Below, piece after piece: positions 1-8,903 of a stretch of DNA of 61,562 nucleotides. The number at the start of each line of letters is the position of its first letter. Position 1 is the stretch's first letter. A model generated the notes under the pieces. The model did not search any database. It saw only the letters and a program-made list of their open reading frames with translations, and was not told the origin of the DNA. Source of the stretch: Caldilineaceae bacterium (GTDB lineage Bacteria > Chloroflexota > Anaerolineae > Caldilineales > Caldilineaceae); assembly GCA_019637695.1 (NCBI GenBank), contig JAHBVG010000032.1:1-61562 (forward strand), read 5' to 3'. The translations under genes were made by a program, and so were the position numbers.

Positions 1-202
1 GTGGCTTAAAAGTGGAAAGATTGACTGGGGTAAAGCCCGACGGCAGTGTGTTGAGATCTCGTTGCCAATTGCGGCGTTGAAATTCAATGTCAATCAGCCT
101 GGTGACGACTTCAACAGGATCAGCTTGCTCTTCTGCTGCTAATGAATGTAACTTTTGCGCCAAATGCATTGGAAGTTCTAGCGTGATGCATTCTTTTTCC
201 AC
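1..202 (-). CDS. Partial antitoxin-like small protein, 3' end outside window
   Basis: This reading frame starts at a GTG (200-202) preceded by a GGAGG ribosome binding site (208-212) and stays open to the left edge, giving 67 residues so far. The N-terminus reads like a short beta strand followed by helices (ITLELPMHLAQKLHSLA, then a segment ending in RLIDIEFQRR). That pattern resembles ribbon-helix-helix-type or other small antitoxins. No toxin partner can be seen because the next gene lies outside the window. It faces away from the nuo terminator at 269-306 and is not part of the nuo operon. The functional label is an inference from shape and size; it could be an unrelated small DNA-binding protein. 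Confidence 0.5.
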   Translation of the reverse strand, partial: MEKECITLELPMHLAQKLHSLAAEEQADPVEVVTRLIDIEFQRRNWQRDLNTLPSGFTPVNLSTFKP

Positions 203-268
203 GATTGCCTCCGATCTCTATAGCCAGGTATGGTTTCTATTCTAGCATCTGTCACGTACGCCGACAAC

Positions 269-306
269 AAAAACGCCGAAGAGCGGATGCGCTCTTCGGC
301 GTTTTT
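269..306 (-). terminator. Strong hairpin terminator of the first nuo operon
   Basis: A perfect 16-bp inverted repeat lies at 269-284 and 291-306 with a 6-nt loop (ggatgc). The stem core is CGCCGAAGAGC and its outer end is an A run on one strand and a T run on the other. The hairpin lies 19 bp past the nuoN stop codon on the minus strand. Because both flanks carry A/T runs it can work in both directions. Confidence 0.9.
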
Positions 307-324
307 GATTCAGCTAGAGGAGGG

Positions 325-1770
325 TTACCCGCCCAACCCCATCAACAGATTTGTCCAAAACGTGGGGTAAAGGCCAACGACCACAGTGCCGATAGCGGTG
401 AGGGCCACGCCCAGGTTGAGACCCAGCCAATTGCGCCGTTCGCTCGCCACGGTACTCTCGCTGAAATACATGGAGACGACAACGCGCAGGTAGTAATAGG
501 CGCTGATGGCGCTGTTGACCACACCGACCACGACCAGCCACACCCACCCCGATTCGACGGCCACGCGGAAGACGAAGAATTTGCCGAAGAACCCGGCCAG
601 CGGCGGAATCCCGGCCAGGCTGAGCATGAAGATCGACATTGCCAGGGCCAGGCCGGGCCAGCGGTTGGCGATGCCGTTGAAGCGCTCCTGTTCCACATCC
701 CCTTCGCCGATGCGCTCCAGGGCGATGACGACGGCAAACGCGCCGATGTTCATAAAGGCGTAGGCAAAGACGTAGAAGAGCGCCGCGCCGGCTCCTTCTG
801 CTGTGGCGGGGACGAGCGCCACCAGCACATAGCCGGCATGGGCAATGCTGGAATAGGCCAACATCCGTTTGACGCTGCTCTGGCGCAGGGCAGCCAGGTT
901 GCCCACCGTCATCGTCAGGATGGCAAGCGCGGCCAACATCCATCCCCATGTCTCTTGCTGACCGGCCAGCGCTTCATTCAACAGGCGCAGGAAGGCAGCA
1001 AAGGCGGCGGTCTTGGTGCCGATGCTCATAAAGGCGACCACCGGGGTGGGCGCGCCCTGGTAGACATCCGGCGTCCACATGTGAAAGGGGACGAGGCTGA
1101 GTTTGAAGCCAAAGCCGACAATGACCAGGGCGATGCCAGGCAAGAGGAAGGTCAGATTGCCGCCGCCGTTGTTAAAAATTTCTCCCAATAGACGCAGATT
1201 GGTGGTGCCGCCGGCGCCGTAGATCAGCGCCATGCCATAGACTAAAAAGGCCGTGGCAAAGGCGCCCAGCAAAAAGTACTTCATGCCAGCTTCGCTGCTG
1301 CGGGGATTCTCTCGATGGTAGCCGCAGAGTACGTAGATCGCCAGCGAGAAGATCTCCAATGCCAGGAAGATGACGATGAGATCAACGGCGCTGCCCATCA
1401 ACATCATGCCGATTGTGGTGAGCAGGAGCAACGAATAATATTCGCCCACATTTTGGGTGATGTGATCGATGTAATCGCTGCTGAGAAGGATGCCCAACAG
1501 CGCCGCCACCAGCACCACCAGCCGCACGCCGAAGGTGAAGTTGTCCGCAGCCACGCCGCCCAGGTAGACGGCGTCGGGGAGCGTCCACACGTAGACGTTA
1601 GCAGCCAGGGCTACGATCACACCTACCAGCGAAATATTGGCCAGGATTTTGCTGCTGCTGGTGTTGCGCCCAGGCAGGATGTCCACCATCATCACGGCGA
1701 TGACAAAGAGGGTGAGGACGATCTCCGGCAGCAGGACGGTCCAGTTTTCGGTCAGAATCGAGAGATCCAT
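325..1770 (-). CDS. nuoN: NADH-quinone oxidoreductase subunit N (first complex I set)
   Basis: This is a 481-residue polytopic membrane protein of the antiporter-like family and forms one of the proton channels of the complex I membrane arm. The conserved glutamate of the fifth helix region is present in FLALEIFSLAIYVLCGY, and the lysine-bearing helix is present in FKLSLVPFHMWTPDVY. The length is normal for NuoN. It is the last gene of the operon: its ATG overlaps the nuoM stop by one base (TAATG), and a hairpin terminator follows. A paralogue (28270-29802) sits in the second nuo cluster. Confidence 0.95.
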   Translation of the reverse strand: MDLSILTENWTVLLPEIVLTLFVIAVMMVDILPGRNTSSSKILANISLVGVIVALAANVYVWTLPDAVYLGGVAADNFTFGVRLVVLVAALLGILLSSDYIDHITQNVGEYYSLLLLTTIGMMLMGSAVDLIVIFLALEIFSLAIYVLCGYHRENPRSSEAGMKYFLLGAFATAFLVYGMALIYGAGGTTNLRLLGEIFNNGGGNLTFLLPGIALVIVGFGFKLSLVPFHMWTPDVYQGAPTPVVAFMSIGTKTAAFAAFLRLLNEALAGQQETWGWMLAALAILTMTVGNLAALRQSSVKRMLAYSSIAHAGYVLVALVPATAEGAGAALFYVFAYAFMNIGAFAVVIALERIGEGDVEQERFNGIANRWPGLALAMSIFMLSLAGIPPLAGFFGKFFVFRVAVESGWVWLVVVGVVNSAISAYYYLRVVVSMYFSESTVASERRNWLGLNLGVALTAIGTVVVGLYPTFWTNLLMGLGG

Positions 1771-3263
1771 TAGTGTTGTACCTCTACCACAATTGCCGGC
1801 GCAGCATCGTTGATGATCTCCAGCGCGGCCACCGATGGGTTGATTTTATCCAAAAATAGATTGGGGAAGAGACCCAACAGGAAGAAGAGCAACACCAGCG
1901 GGATCAACATCGCCATCTCGCTCCACTTCAGGTCAGGCAGCACCCCCTTTTCGTTGGCCGGGTTCGTGAGCGGTCCCTGCGCCATGTGGCGGAAGGCAAC
2001 CAGCAGATACCAGGCCGCCAGGATAACCCCCGCCGTGCCCAGCACCGCCAGGAATGGATTGCTGGCGAAGGTCCCCAAGAGGATGGTGAACTCGCCCACG
2101 AAGCCGTTAAGACCGGGCAATCCGGCGCTGCTCATGGCCACCACCAGGAAGAAGAAGGAGAAGATCGGCACGCTCTTCCACAGGCCGCCGAACTCGGCCA
2201 GATCACGGGTATGGCGGCGCTCGTAGAGCATCCCCACCATGAGGAAGAGCGCGCCTGTACTCAGACCGTGGTTGACCATCTGCAAGACCGCGCCGCTGAC
2301 GCCCTGTTGGTTGAGGGCGAAGATCCCCAGCACCACGAAGCCCATGTGCGCCACTGAGCTATAAGCGACCAGCGACTTCACGTCGCGCTGCACCAATGCC
2401 ACCATTGCCCCGTAGAGGATGCCGATCACCGCCAGGATGGAGATGAGCGGCGCGTAGTCGGCGCTGGCCTGGGGGAAGATGGGCAGGGCAAAGCGGATGA
2501 AGCCGTAGGTCCCCAATTTAAGCAGTACACCGGCCAACAGAATCGACCCCGCCGTTGGCGCCTGCACATGGGCATCGGGCAGCCAGGTGTGGAAGGGAAA
2601 GATGGGCACTTTGATGGCAAAGGCCAGGGCGAAGGCCAGGAAGGCCGCCTGTTGTAGCCAGCCCGGCATCCCTGCGGCCAGGGCAGGCAATTCCAGCACG
2701 TTGAAACTCCCCGTCTGGAAATAGACGGCGAGGATCGCTACAAGCATCAGCGTGGAACCGGCCAGGGTGAAGAGGAAGAATTTCAGCGCGGCGTAGATGC
2801 GGTTCTGGCTGCCCCAGCGCCCGATTAAAAAGTACATGGGGATCAGGCTGAACTCCCAGAAGACGAAGAAGAGGACCAGATCCAACGCCAAAAAGACGCC
2901 AATGGTGGCGGTCTGCATGGTCAGCATCAGCGCCATGTACGCGCCCACATTTTCCTTGACGTGCTGATTGGAGAAGGCCACGGCGATGATCATCAAGAAG
3001 GTGGTCAGGATCACCAACCAGAGGCTGATGCCGTCCACGCCCAGGCGGTAGTAGACATCGAACGCCGGCATCCAGGCAAACTCTTCGAGGAATTGCATGG
3101 CGGCCCCGTCCTGCCAGCCCGTCAGCAAGAGCAGGCTGACGAGGAAGGTGATGATCGTCGACGCCAGCGCCGTCGTCTTCTTGGCCCCGTCGCCGGGGAG
3201 GAAGAGTACGATCACCGCCCCAATCAGGGGCAAAAAGGTGATGATGGAAAGTAAATAGTTCAT
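1770..3263 (-). CDS. nuoM: NADH-quinone oxidoreductase subunit M (first complex I set)
   Basis: NuoM is an antiporter-like proton-channel subunit of the complex I membrane arm. The 497 residues are almost all transmembrane helices. The channel glutamate lies in FVFWEFSLIPMYFLIGRWG and the channel lysine in FKVPIFPFHTWLPDAH; both are family hallmarks. I chose the ATG giving MNYLLSIITFLP because the longer frame overlaps the upstream gene and this ATG follows a GAGGA site. The stop overlaps the nuoN start by one base. The gene follows a nucleotidyltransferase-like gene that separates it from nuoL, which is unusual for this operon. Confidence 0.95.
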   Translation of the reverse strand: MNYLLSIITFLPLIGAVIVLFLPGDGAKKTTALASTIITFLVSLLLLTGWQDGAAMQFLEEFAWMPAFDVYYRLGVDGISLWLVILTTFLMIIAVAFSNQHVKENVGAYMALMLTMQTATIGVFLALDLVLFFVFWEFSLIPMYFLIGRWGSQNRIYAALKFFLFTLAGSTLMLVAILAVYFQTGSFNVLELPALAAGMPGWLQQAAFLAFALAFAIKVPIFPFHTWLPDAHVQAPTAGSILLAGVLLKLGTYGFIRFALPIFPQASADYAPLISILAVIGILYGAMVALVQRDVKSLVAYSSVAHMGFVVLGIFALNQQGVSGAVLQMVNHGLSTGALFLMVGMLYERRHTRDLAEFGGLWKSVPIFSFFFLVVAMSSAGLPGLNGFVGEFTILLGTFASNPFLAVLGTAGVILAAWYLLVAFRHMAQGPLTNPANEKGVLPDLKWSEMAMLIPLVLLFFLLGLFPNLFLDKINPSVAALEIINDAAPAIVVEVQH

Positions 3264-3267
3264 TGCG

Positions 3268-3897
3268 TCACAGGTCCTCAAAAGGTTTGAATTGAACAGC
3301 CTGTTTCAATTTGTTCCAGAAATCTACTACGTCGTTGCCGATCCACTGCGCCCATCGGTCGATGTAAAATATATCAAACGACGCAGACAGTTCTGCATCT
3401 TCGCCCTGCTGCATAGCGTGCAGAATATCGCGTATATCAGTTTCATGGCGATAGCTGCGAGATTCATTCCATGCCATGAGTTTGCCTACGATAACATCTT
3501 CAGGTTTTGCAAACCAGGCTTGAAATAATTCGCTTTCATTCAGGACAAGATCTCTACGAATTCGATTGCGTAAGGCAAAGTCGTAGCCTGGCTTCATCGT
3601 CAACGGGATCAAGTCCGCCTTGCGCCCCACACTGCTGTCAACGATGTTGAAAAGGATTCCCATCTGAATTGAATCTCTCATTTGATATGGGTCTGCATAA
3701 TAGCGGGGTGAGGGATAAGCGGCCGCTAACGCATCAATTTTTTGCTCTGTTAGATCGACAACAATATCTACATCGTAGGTCGCCCGTGTAATCCCGTACT
3801 CAGCACCAGCGAATGCGCCAATGATAACATAGGGGATCTCGATTGTTTCGAGGGTGCGCAGGATATGGAAGTAGAAATCTAAATCGGGTCTATCCAT
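3268..3897 (-). CDS. Nucleotidyltransferase-like protein (AbiEii/MenT-like), inserted in nuo operon
   Basis: The product is about 209 residues. Its N-terminal third carries a nucleotidyltransferase-like core: IGAFAGAEYGITRATYDVD followed by IVVDL, matching the GxxA...YG..R.T.DxDI pattern of AbiEii-type and related nucleotidyltransferases. The downstream part has KPEDVIVGKLMAW and RHETDIRDI, typical of the same group. The ATG chosen (3897) lies inside the end of the upstream small gene, an 8-nt ATGGATAG overlap, which implies translational coupling. Together the two genes look like a toxin-antitoxin type module in the nuoL-nuoM gap. The family call is from motif reading; the biochemical role (tRNA or protein nucleotidylation) is unknown here. 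The DNA looks more A+T-rich than the flanking nuo genes. Confidence 0.65.
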   Translation of the reverse strand: MDRPDLDFYFHILRTLETIEIPYVIIGAFAGAEYGITRATYDVDIVVDLTEQKIDALAAAYPSPRYYADPYQMRDSIQMGILFNIVDSSVGRKADLIPLTMKPGYDFALRNRIRRDLVLNESELFQAWFAKPEDVIVGKLMAWNESRSYRHETDIRDILHAMQQGEDAELSASFDIFYIDRWAQWIGNDVVDFWNKLKQAVQFKPFEDL

Positions 3898-4120
3898 TCT
3901 GATAAAGTCTCTCAAACATCAGTTGGCAACGTTCAAGATCGCTTAGCTCAGGATAGGTCTGGCGCAGGCGTCTTTGCCATGTCGTGATCAGTACATTCTG
4001 CACATTTAACATGGTGCGAACGCGTTTCCCTGGCGGCAGACGCATTAGTAACCGAATCTGCAGATCATCCGCAGGACCCAAGCGCTGCCTCAGTTCTTCT
4101 ACAGACAATTCGTAAGCCAT
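3890..4120 (-). CDS. Small partner of the nucleotidyltransferase-like gene
   Basis: This 76-residue, Arg/Leu-rich soluble protein begins MAYELSVEELRQRLGPAD. I do not recognise its family. It lies 16 bp after the nuoL stop on the minus strand and overlaps the next gene by 8 nt, so the two are almost certainly co-translated. Such a short coupled gene upstream of a nucleotidyltransferase-like gene fits an antitoxin role, but nothing in the sequence proves it. No transmembrane segment or signal peptide is visible. Confidence 0.6.
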   Translation of the reverse strand: MAYELSVEELRQRLGPADDLQIRLLMRLPPGKRVRTMLNVQNVLITTWQRRLRQTYPELSDLERCQLMFERLYQNG

Positions 4121-4136
4121 TGTGACCTCTACACCA

Positions 4137-6032
4137 TCAAATCGCCATCACAAAGTATACCAATACCACCACTACGCCTAAGAAGAGGCTGAGCGCGTAG
4201 GTGGGGACCAGCCCATTGTGGAGACGGCGCACGGCGTTGCCAGCGACCATGTGCGCCTGGCCGAAACGGTTCACAGCGCCGTCGATGGTGTTCTTGTCCA
4301 CCACGCTGGCGAACCAGAGCGAGGCCCAGCGCAGCGAGCGCACGAAGATGACATTGTAGGCATCGTCGATATACCACTTATGTTGGGCGGCCCCTTCCAA
4401 CGGCTTGAAGAGATTGGTGAGGCGGACCGCCCATCCTGCATTCGCCAAATAGCGGAAATAAGCCAGGGCAATGCCAGCCATGGCGATCAGCCCGCTGACG
4501 ACGAGCAGGGTCCATTCCAGCGTTGCCGTCGGATGGTAGCGCAGCGGACCAATGGCCGGTTCCAGCCAGTGTTCCAGGGTGAGGATGAAGGGCAAGTTGA
4601 TCACGCCCGCGATCAACGCCAGCCCGGCCAGCACCCAGAGTGGGATTGTCATCACGGCCGGGCTTTCGTGGGCATGGTCAAAGACATGGTGATCGCGTTC
4701 TTTGCCCCAGAAGGCCAGGAAGAAGGCGCGGAAACTGTAGAAGGCCGTCAACAACGCCGTGAATAGACCAATGGCATACAAGATGAGGCTATGCTCGAAG
4801 ACATTGAGCAGGATACCATCCTTCGAAAAGAAGCCCGATGTGAGCGGGAAACCGGCCAGCGCCAGCGAGCCAATCAAAAAGAGCAGATGGGTGGTGGGCA
4901 GCTTGGCGCGCAGGTTGCCCATCTTGCGGATGTCGAGCGTGCCGCCGGGCAGCCCATGCATCACATTCCCCGCAGAAAGGAAGAGCAGCGCCTTGAAGAA
5001 GGCATGGGTGAGCAGATGGAAGATAGCGAACGCATATGCGCCCACGCCCACGCCCAACATCATGTACCCCAACTGCGAGATCGTGGAATAGGCCAGGATC
5101 TTCTTCAGATCCACCTGGACCAGGGCAATCGTGGCGCCCAGCAGCGCTGTCAACGCCCCCACCCAGGCTACGGTATTGGATGCCAACGGCGCCGCTTCCC
5201 ACATCACCGAGGTGCGGGCGATCATGTAGATGCCCGCCGTCACCATCGTCGCCGCATGGATCAGCGCCGAGACCGGCGTCGGACCGGCCATGGCGTCGGG
5301 CAGCCAGACGAAGAGCGGCAGTTGAGCGCTCTTGCCGGTGGCCGCCAGCAGCAGCAGCAGACAGACGACTGTCAGCGTCCCCTGCGCCATCTCGCCCAGA
5401 TTGGCGAAGACTTCGAGGAAGCTCACCGTGCCCAGCGTCGTCCAGATCGCCATGATCGCCAGCATCATGCCGAAGTCGCCCACACGGTTGACCAAAAACG
5501 CCTTCTTGCCGGCGTCGGCGTAATAGCCATAGGTGTCATCGTAGCGTTCGAAGTAGAAGCCAATCAGCAGATACGACGCCAGCCCCACGCCTTCCCAGCC
5601 TACAAACATGCCCAGGAAATTATCGCTGAGGATGAGGATGAGCATGGCGAAGACAAAGAAGTTAAGGTAGACGAAGAAACGCTGAAAGCGGGGTTCGTCG
5701 TGCATGTAACCGGTGGCGTAGATGTGGATTAACGAGGCCACGCCCGTCACCATCAGGGCCATGCTGACGCTCAGGGTGTCGATGAGCATGGCCGCGCCGA
5801 CGTGGAAACTGCCAATCGTGATCCAATCCCACAGGGGGACAACCACGGCGCGGTGGTGTTCGTCGGTCCCCAACAGGCCGACGAAGAGCGCCACGGCCAC
5901 GCCGAACGACGCCACAATCGCGCCGGAGGCGATGGCGCCGACGACGGTTTTGCTCAGCCGGTCGCCAAAGAGCATATTGATCAGCGCGCCTAGCGCCGGA
6001 AAGAGAAATATCAGCCAGGCATAGGTGAACAT
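4137..6032 (-). CDS. nuoL: NADH-quinone oxidoreductase subunit L (first complex I set)
   Basis: NuoL is the distal antiporter-like subunit of complex I; its family also carries the long lateral helix. The 631 residues include FVGWEGVGLASYLLIGFYF with the conserved glutamate and GKSAQLPLFVWLPDAMAG with the conserved lysine, followed by [16 protein letters not shown]. The start at MFTYAWLIFLFP is preferred: the longer frame runs into an intergenic repeat, and an AGGAG site stands 10 nt before this ATG. The loop after [16 protein letters not shown] is short, unlike the His-rich one in the second NuoL of this window. Confidence 0.95.
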   Translation of the reverse strand: MFTYAWLIFLFPALGALINMLFGDRLSKTVVGAIASGAIVASFGVAVALFVGLLGTDEHHRAVVVPLWDWITIGSFHVGAAMLIDTLSVSMALMVTGVASLIHIYATGYMHDEPRFQRFFVYLNFFVFAMLILILSDNFLGMFVGWEGVGLASYLLIGFYFERYDDTYGYYADAGKKAFLVNRVGDFGMMLAIMAIWTTLGTVSFLEVFANLGEMAQGTLTVVCLLLLLAATGKSAQLPLFVWLPDAMAGPTPVSALIHAATMVTAGIYMIARTSVMWEAAPLASNTVAWVGALTALLGATIALVQVDLKKILAYSTISQLGYMMLGVGVGAYAFAIFHLLTHAFFKALLFLSAGNVMHGLPGGTLDIRKMGNLRAKLPTTHLLFLIGSLALAGFPLTSGFFSKDGILLNVFEHSLILYAIGLFTALLTAFYSFRAFFLAFWGKERDHHVFDHAHESPAVMTIPLWVLAGLALIAGVINLPFILTLEHWLEPAIGPLRYHPTATLEWTLLVVSGLIAMAGIALAYFRYLANAGWAVRLTNLFKPLEGAAQHKWYIDDAYNVIFVRSLRWASLWFASVVDKNTIDGAVNRFGQAHMVAGNAVRRLHNGLVPTYALSLFLGVVVVLVYFVMAI

Positions 6033-6057
6033 AAGGCCAGAACTCCTGGAGGAAGGT

Positions 6058-6149
6058 GACTGGTGATTGGGGATTAGTGACTGGGGAGAGAAGAAACTGG
6101 ATGAGAGGTCTTTCTGTCCCAATCACCAATCACCAATCACGAATCACCA
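6058..6149 (-). repeat. Inverted 7-bp-period array between nuoK and nuoL
   Basis: Two arms of 7-bp units (variants of GGTGATT, GGGGATT, GTGACTG) face each other around an unrelated loop. The array fills most of the gap, and its first arm supplies the TGA stop codon of nuoK in the sense strand. It belongs to the repeat family described in the findings. Confidence 0.85.
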
Positions 6150-6446
6150 CTTGAGTAAATCGATCTCATCAATATTGATGCTCTTGCGGTGTCGGGTGTT
6201 GGCGATGAGTAGCGCCAATCCAACGGCAACTTCGGCGGCGGCGACGGCCATGATCATAAAGACGAAGATCTGGCCGTTGAGATTTCCCCATTCGCGGCTG
6301 AAGGCGATAAGTGTGAGGTTGACGCTGTTGAGCATCATCTCCACGCACATGAAGATGATCAGCGCGTTGCGGCGCAGCAGCACGCCCACCGCCCCAATCG
6401 TGAAGATGAACGCACTCAAGATCAAAAAATAGCTGGTTGGAATCAT
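6144..6446 (-). CDS. nuoK: NADH-quinone oxidoreductase subunit K (first complex I set)
   Basis: NuoK is a 100-residue membrane subunit with three transmembrane helices that lies near NuoJ and NuoN in the complex I arm. Two helices carry the conserved acidic residues (MCVEMMLNSVNLTLIAF and AVAAAEVAVGLALL). It starts with an ATG overlapping the nuoJ stop by four bases, typical of coupled translation. The stop codon lies inside an intergenic 7-bp-period array. Confidence 0.95.
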   Translation of the reverse strand: MIPTSYFLILSAFIFTIGAVGVLLRRNALIIFMCVEMMLNSVNLTLIAFSREWGNLNGQIFVFMIMAVAAAEVAVGLALLIANTRHRKSINIDEIDLLKW

Positions 6447-7075
6447 GGGGATTGCAACTCTTTCTCTCTGGCGGGTTCTACTGGACGATCATGTTGCGTC
6501 GGCTGGCGATGGGAGGGCGGAACCGGATTGGGCAGTGTATCTCCCTCACGGACGCGCGGCGCAGCCTCTTCTTCCGGCTGGCGGCCCAGGACGAGCGCGC
6601 CCAGCAGGGCAACGAGCAACAGGATCGCCACCAATTCAAAAGGCAGGATGTATTGGGTGAAGAGCGTCAGGCCGATCACCGGAGGCGCGCCGCCTTCCAC
6701 TGCCATCACCGCTTCGGGTGAAACAGGCTGTATGCGCAGAAGCACAGCGTAGCCCAGGCTCCCCAACATGATCACGCCCAGGAGGATACCGGCGTAGCGG
6801 CTCCATGTGCGCTGGCTGGCGCTGAAATCATTGGTGTCGCCGCCGATCAACATGATCACAAAGAGGATCAAGATGACGATGCCGCCGGCGTAGACGATCA
6901 CCTGGGCTGCGGCCAGAAACTGCGCCTCCAACATGACGTAGAGGACAGCCAGCGTGGCAAAGTTCGCCAACAGAAAGAGAGCGCTATGCACCGGTTGACG
7001 GCTGAGGACCACGCCCACAGCCGCAGCCAGACAGACCGCGCCCACCAATAGAAAGAAGATCAGCGGCAAAGTCAT
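6443..7075 (-). CDS. nuoJ: NADH-quinone oxidoreductase subunit J (first complex I set)
   Basis: NuoJ is a membrane subunit next to NuoK and NuoH; the 210 residues form about five helices. The hallmark stretch is VLYVMLEAQFLAAAQVIVYAGGIVILILF, with the family glycines that form a pi-bulge. The C-terminal 45 residues are hydrophilic and charged (EEEAAPRVREGDTLP onward), longer than in the paralogue of the second cluster. The start follows a GGAG site that overlaps the end of nuoI. Confidence 0.93.
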   Translation of the reverse strand: MTLPLIFFLLVGAVCLAAAVGVVLSRQPVHSALFLLANFATLAVLYVMLEAQFLAAAQVIVYAGGIVILILFVIMLIGGDTNDFSASQRTWSRYAGILLGVIMLGSLGYAVLLRIQPVSPEAVMAVEGGAPPVIGLTLFTQYILPFELVAILLLVALLGALVLGRQPEEEAAPRVREGDTLPNPVPPSHRQPTQHDRPVEPAREKELQSP

Positions 7076-7080
7076 CGCAC

Positions 7081-7551
7081 TTACTCCGGTCGAATAATGA
7101 CGTTGGGTTGGCCCGGGTTGAGCAACTCCTCTTTGGTCACCACAAAGCCCCGGCGCGTATAGGTTGCCATGGCGAAATCATGGCCCAGCACAATCGCCTC
7201 GGTGGGGCAGGCATACTCACAGTCGCCACAGAAGATGCAGCGCAAAAAGTTGATCTCATACGCCTTGGCGTAACGCTCGCCGGGAGAGGTCGGGTTGGCC
7301 GGGTCGTTCTCTGCCGCCTCCACATAGATGGCCCCGGTCGGGCAGGCTGCCTCACAGAGCTGACAGGCGATACAGCGTTCCAGCCCATTGTCGTAGCGCC
7401 GCAGATAGTGCTTGCCGCGGAAGCGCGGATAGACAGGGATGGGCACATCAGGGTATTCCACCGTCACCGGCTTTGTCCCCAAATATTTCAGCGTCACCCC
7501 CATCGCCTTGCCGATATCCACCGCACCCTTGATGTAATCTCTCAGTGCCAT
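7081..7551 (-). CDS. nuoI: NADH-quinone oxidoreductase subunit I, two [4Fe-4S] clusters
   Basis: NuoI carries clusters N6a and N6b, which pass electrons from NuoG towards NuoB. The 156-residue protein has two ferredoxin motifs: C60, C63, C66, C70 ([12 protein letters not shown]) and C105, C108, C111, C115 ([12 protein letters not shown]). An AAGGGG site precedes the ATG. This is the only NuoI in the window; the second nuo cluster has none. That matters for how the second membrane arm could receive electrons. Confidence 0.96.
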   Translation of the reverse strand: MALRDYIKGAVDIGKAMGVTLKYLGTKPVTVEYPDVPIPVYPRFRGKHYLRRYDNGLERCIACQLCEAACPTGAIYVEAAENDPANPTSPGERYAKAYEINFLRCIFCGDCEYACPTEAIVLGHDFAMATYTRRGFVVTKEELLNPGQPNVIIRPE

Positions 7552-7565
7552 ATTTTTCCCCTTTT

Positions 7566-7643
7566 AGTGGTGATTGGGGATTGGGGATTGGTGACTGGGA
7601 AAACCTTCTGGCCCAGTCACCAATCCCCAATCCCCAATCACTA
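7566..7643 (-). repeat. Near-perfect inverted 7-bp-period array between nuoH and nuoI
   Basis: The arms at about 7566-7600 and 7612-7643 are almost perfectly complementary over more than 30 bp. They are made of GGTGATT, GGGGATT, GGGGATT, GGTGACT units. The array starts directly after the nuoH stop and ends just before the nuoI ribosome binding site, so it fills the whole intercistronic gap. Confidence 0.9.
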
Positions 7644-7644
7644 A

Positions 7645-8625
7645 CTACTTCAAAAAGACCGTCAACACCGCCGTGATCATCATATAGACCAGGCTCAGCG
7701 GCAGTAAGAATTTCCAGCAGAAGCGCATCAACTGATCGTAGCGCGGGCGGCCAATCGAGGCGCGCACCCACACGTAAAGGAAGAGCAAGGCAATCACCTT
7801 GAGGCCCAGATAGACGGGTCCCAACCAGACGAACTGCTCGGCAAAGGGACCGCGCCAACCGCCAAAGAAGAGCGTCGCCATAATCGCGCTGAGCGTGATC
7901 ATGTTGATGTATTCGGCCATGAAGAAGAGCGCAAATTTGATGCCGCCGTACTCTGTCTGGAACCCGGCCACCAACTCGTTTTCCGTCTCCGGCAGGTCGA
8001 AGGGACTGCGGTTGTTCTCGGCCAGGATACAGATAAAGAAGAAGGGGAAGGCCAGCCAGAGCCAGAGCCATACCCACCAGGGCCGTGAATTTTCCACAAG
8101 TTCCACCAGGCTGAACGAACCCGCCAGCATGAGGATGCTCACCAAGAAGAGACCCAGCGGCAGCTCATAGGAGATCATCTGCGCCGAGGAACGCAGCGCG
8201 CCCAACAGCGAATAGTTGTTGTTGCTGCTCCACCCCGCCAGGATGATGCCGTAGCTTTCCACACCGGCAATCGCCAGAATCCAGAGGAAGCCAATCGGTA
8301 CGTCCGCAATCGCGGGGATGTCACGCGCCACCGGGATCACCGCCCAGACCACCAGCGCAGGGATCAACGCCAGCGCCGGCGCAATTACATAGACTGGTTT
8401 GTCCACATGGTTGGGGATGATCTCCTCTTTGAAGACAGCCTTCAGCGCGTCCGCCACCGGCTGCAACAGGCCGAAGGTCCCCGCGCGGTTCGGTCCATAG
8501 CGCACCTGGAAGCGCGCCAACAGCTTGCGCTCGAACCATGTCAAATAGGCAAAGCCCGTCAGCAGCACAACGATCAGGATCAATGCCCTGATCACTGGAA
8601 AAACGAGATGATTAAGCCAGTCCAT
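7645..8625 (-). CDS. nuoH: NADH-quinone oxidoreductase subunit H (first complex I set)
   Basis: NuoH forms the quinone-access chamber with NuoB and NuoD and joins the peripheral and membrane arms. The 326 residues contain RYGPNRAG and the acidic loop PFDLPETENELVAGFQTEYG, both diagnostic for this subunit. I start at the ATG giving MDWLNHLVF because it follows GAGG by six bases; two codons upstream there is only a TTG. The gene follows the hicBA pair and precedes nuoI across a repeat-filled gap. A longer paralogue lies at 21618-22832. Confidence 0.95.
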   Translation of the reverse strand: MDWLNHLVFPVIRALILIVVLLTGFAYLTWFERKLLARFQVRYGPNRAGTFGLLQPVADALKAVFKEEIIPNHVDKPVYVIAPALALIPALVVWAVIPVARDIPAIADVPIGFLWILAIAGVESYGIILAGWSSNNNYSLLGALRSSAQMISYELPLGLFLVSILMLAGSFSLVELVENSRPWWVWLWLWLAFPFFFICILAENNRSPFDLPETENELVAGFQTEYGGIKFALFFMAEYINMITLSAIMATLFFGGWRGPFAEQFVWLGPVYLGLKVIALLFLYVWVRASIGRPRYDQLMRFCWKFLLPLSLVYMMITAVLTVFLK

Positions 8626-8663
8626 AAACAACCTCAGATCTTTGCGGTCGCAATAAGGTTCTG

Positions 8664-8903
8664 CTATTGCTCAGAGAATGCATCGAGAAACTCATCACGA
8701 GAAATTCGGGACTGCCGCAGAATCGTGCGTAAAGTCGAACCTTTGATGCGAGAATGATTGGGCATGGTTAACGGTGTTCGCGTACCATCGCTCTCTTCGC
8801 GAACCATCGCAATGTGATTACCCTCTCGGACAACGACAAATCCTAAATTGCGAAAGGCTCGAATCACGTCTGCTTTGGCCGCATCAACCGGAAACTTGGG
8901 CAT
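8664..8903 (-). CDS. hicA: HicA-type toxin (mRNA interferase) inside the nuo operon
   Basis: The 79-residue protein has the YcfA/HicA layout: an N-terminal helix (AKADVIRAFRNLGFVVV), the catalytic-His region GNHIAM with H30, and the C-terminal TLRTILRQSRISRDEFL. HicA toxins are small double-stranded-RNA-binding-fold ribonucleases that cleave mRNA. The start codon overlaps the hicB stop by one base (TAATG). Usual HicA proteins have GSHxxY or GSHxxF at the active site, so GNHIAM is a mild deviation. It lies between nuoG and nuoH and, by position, should be transcribed with the respiratory operon. Confidence 0.85.
   Translation of the reverse strand: MPKFPVDAAKADVIRAFRNLGFVVVREGNHIAMVREESDGTRTPLTMPNHSRIKGSTLRTILRQSRISRDEFLDAFSEQ

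Noticed and set aside
7566..7643. Intercistronic inverted arrays read as transcription terminators
   Set aside because: They lie inside operons, end at ribosome binding sites of the next gene and lack T runs, so simple termination is unlikely, although they may form hairpins.
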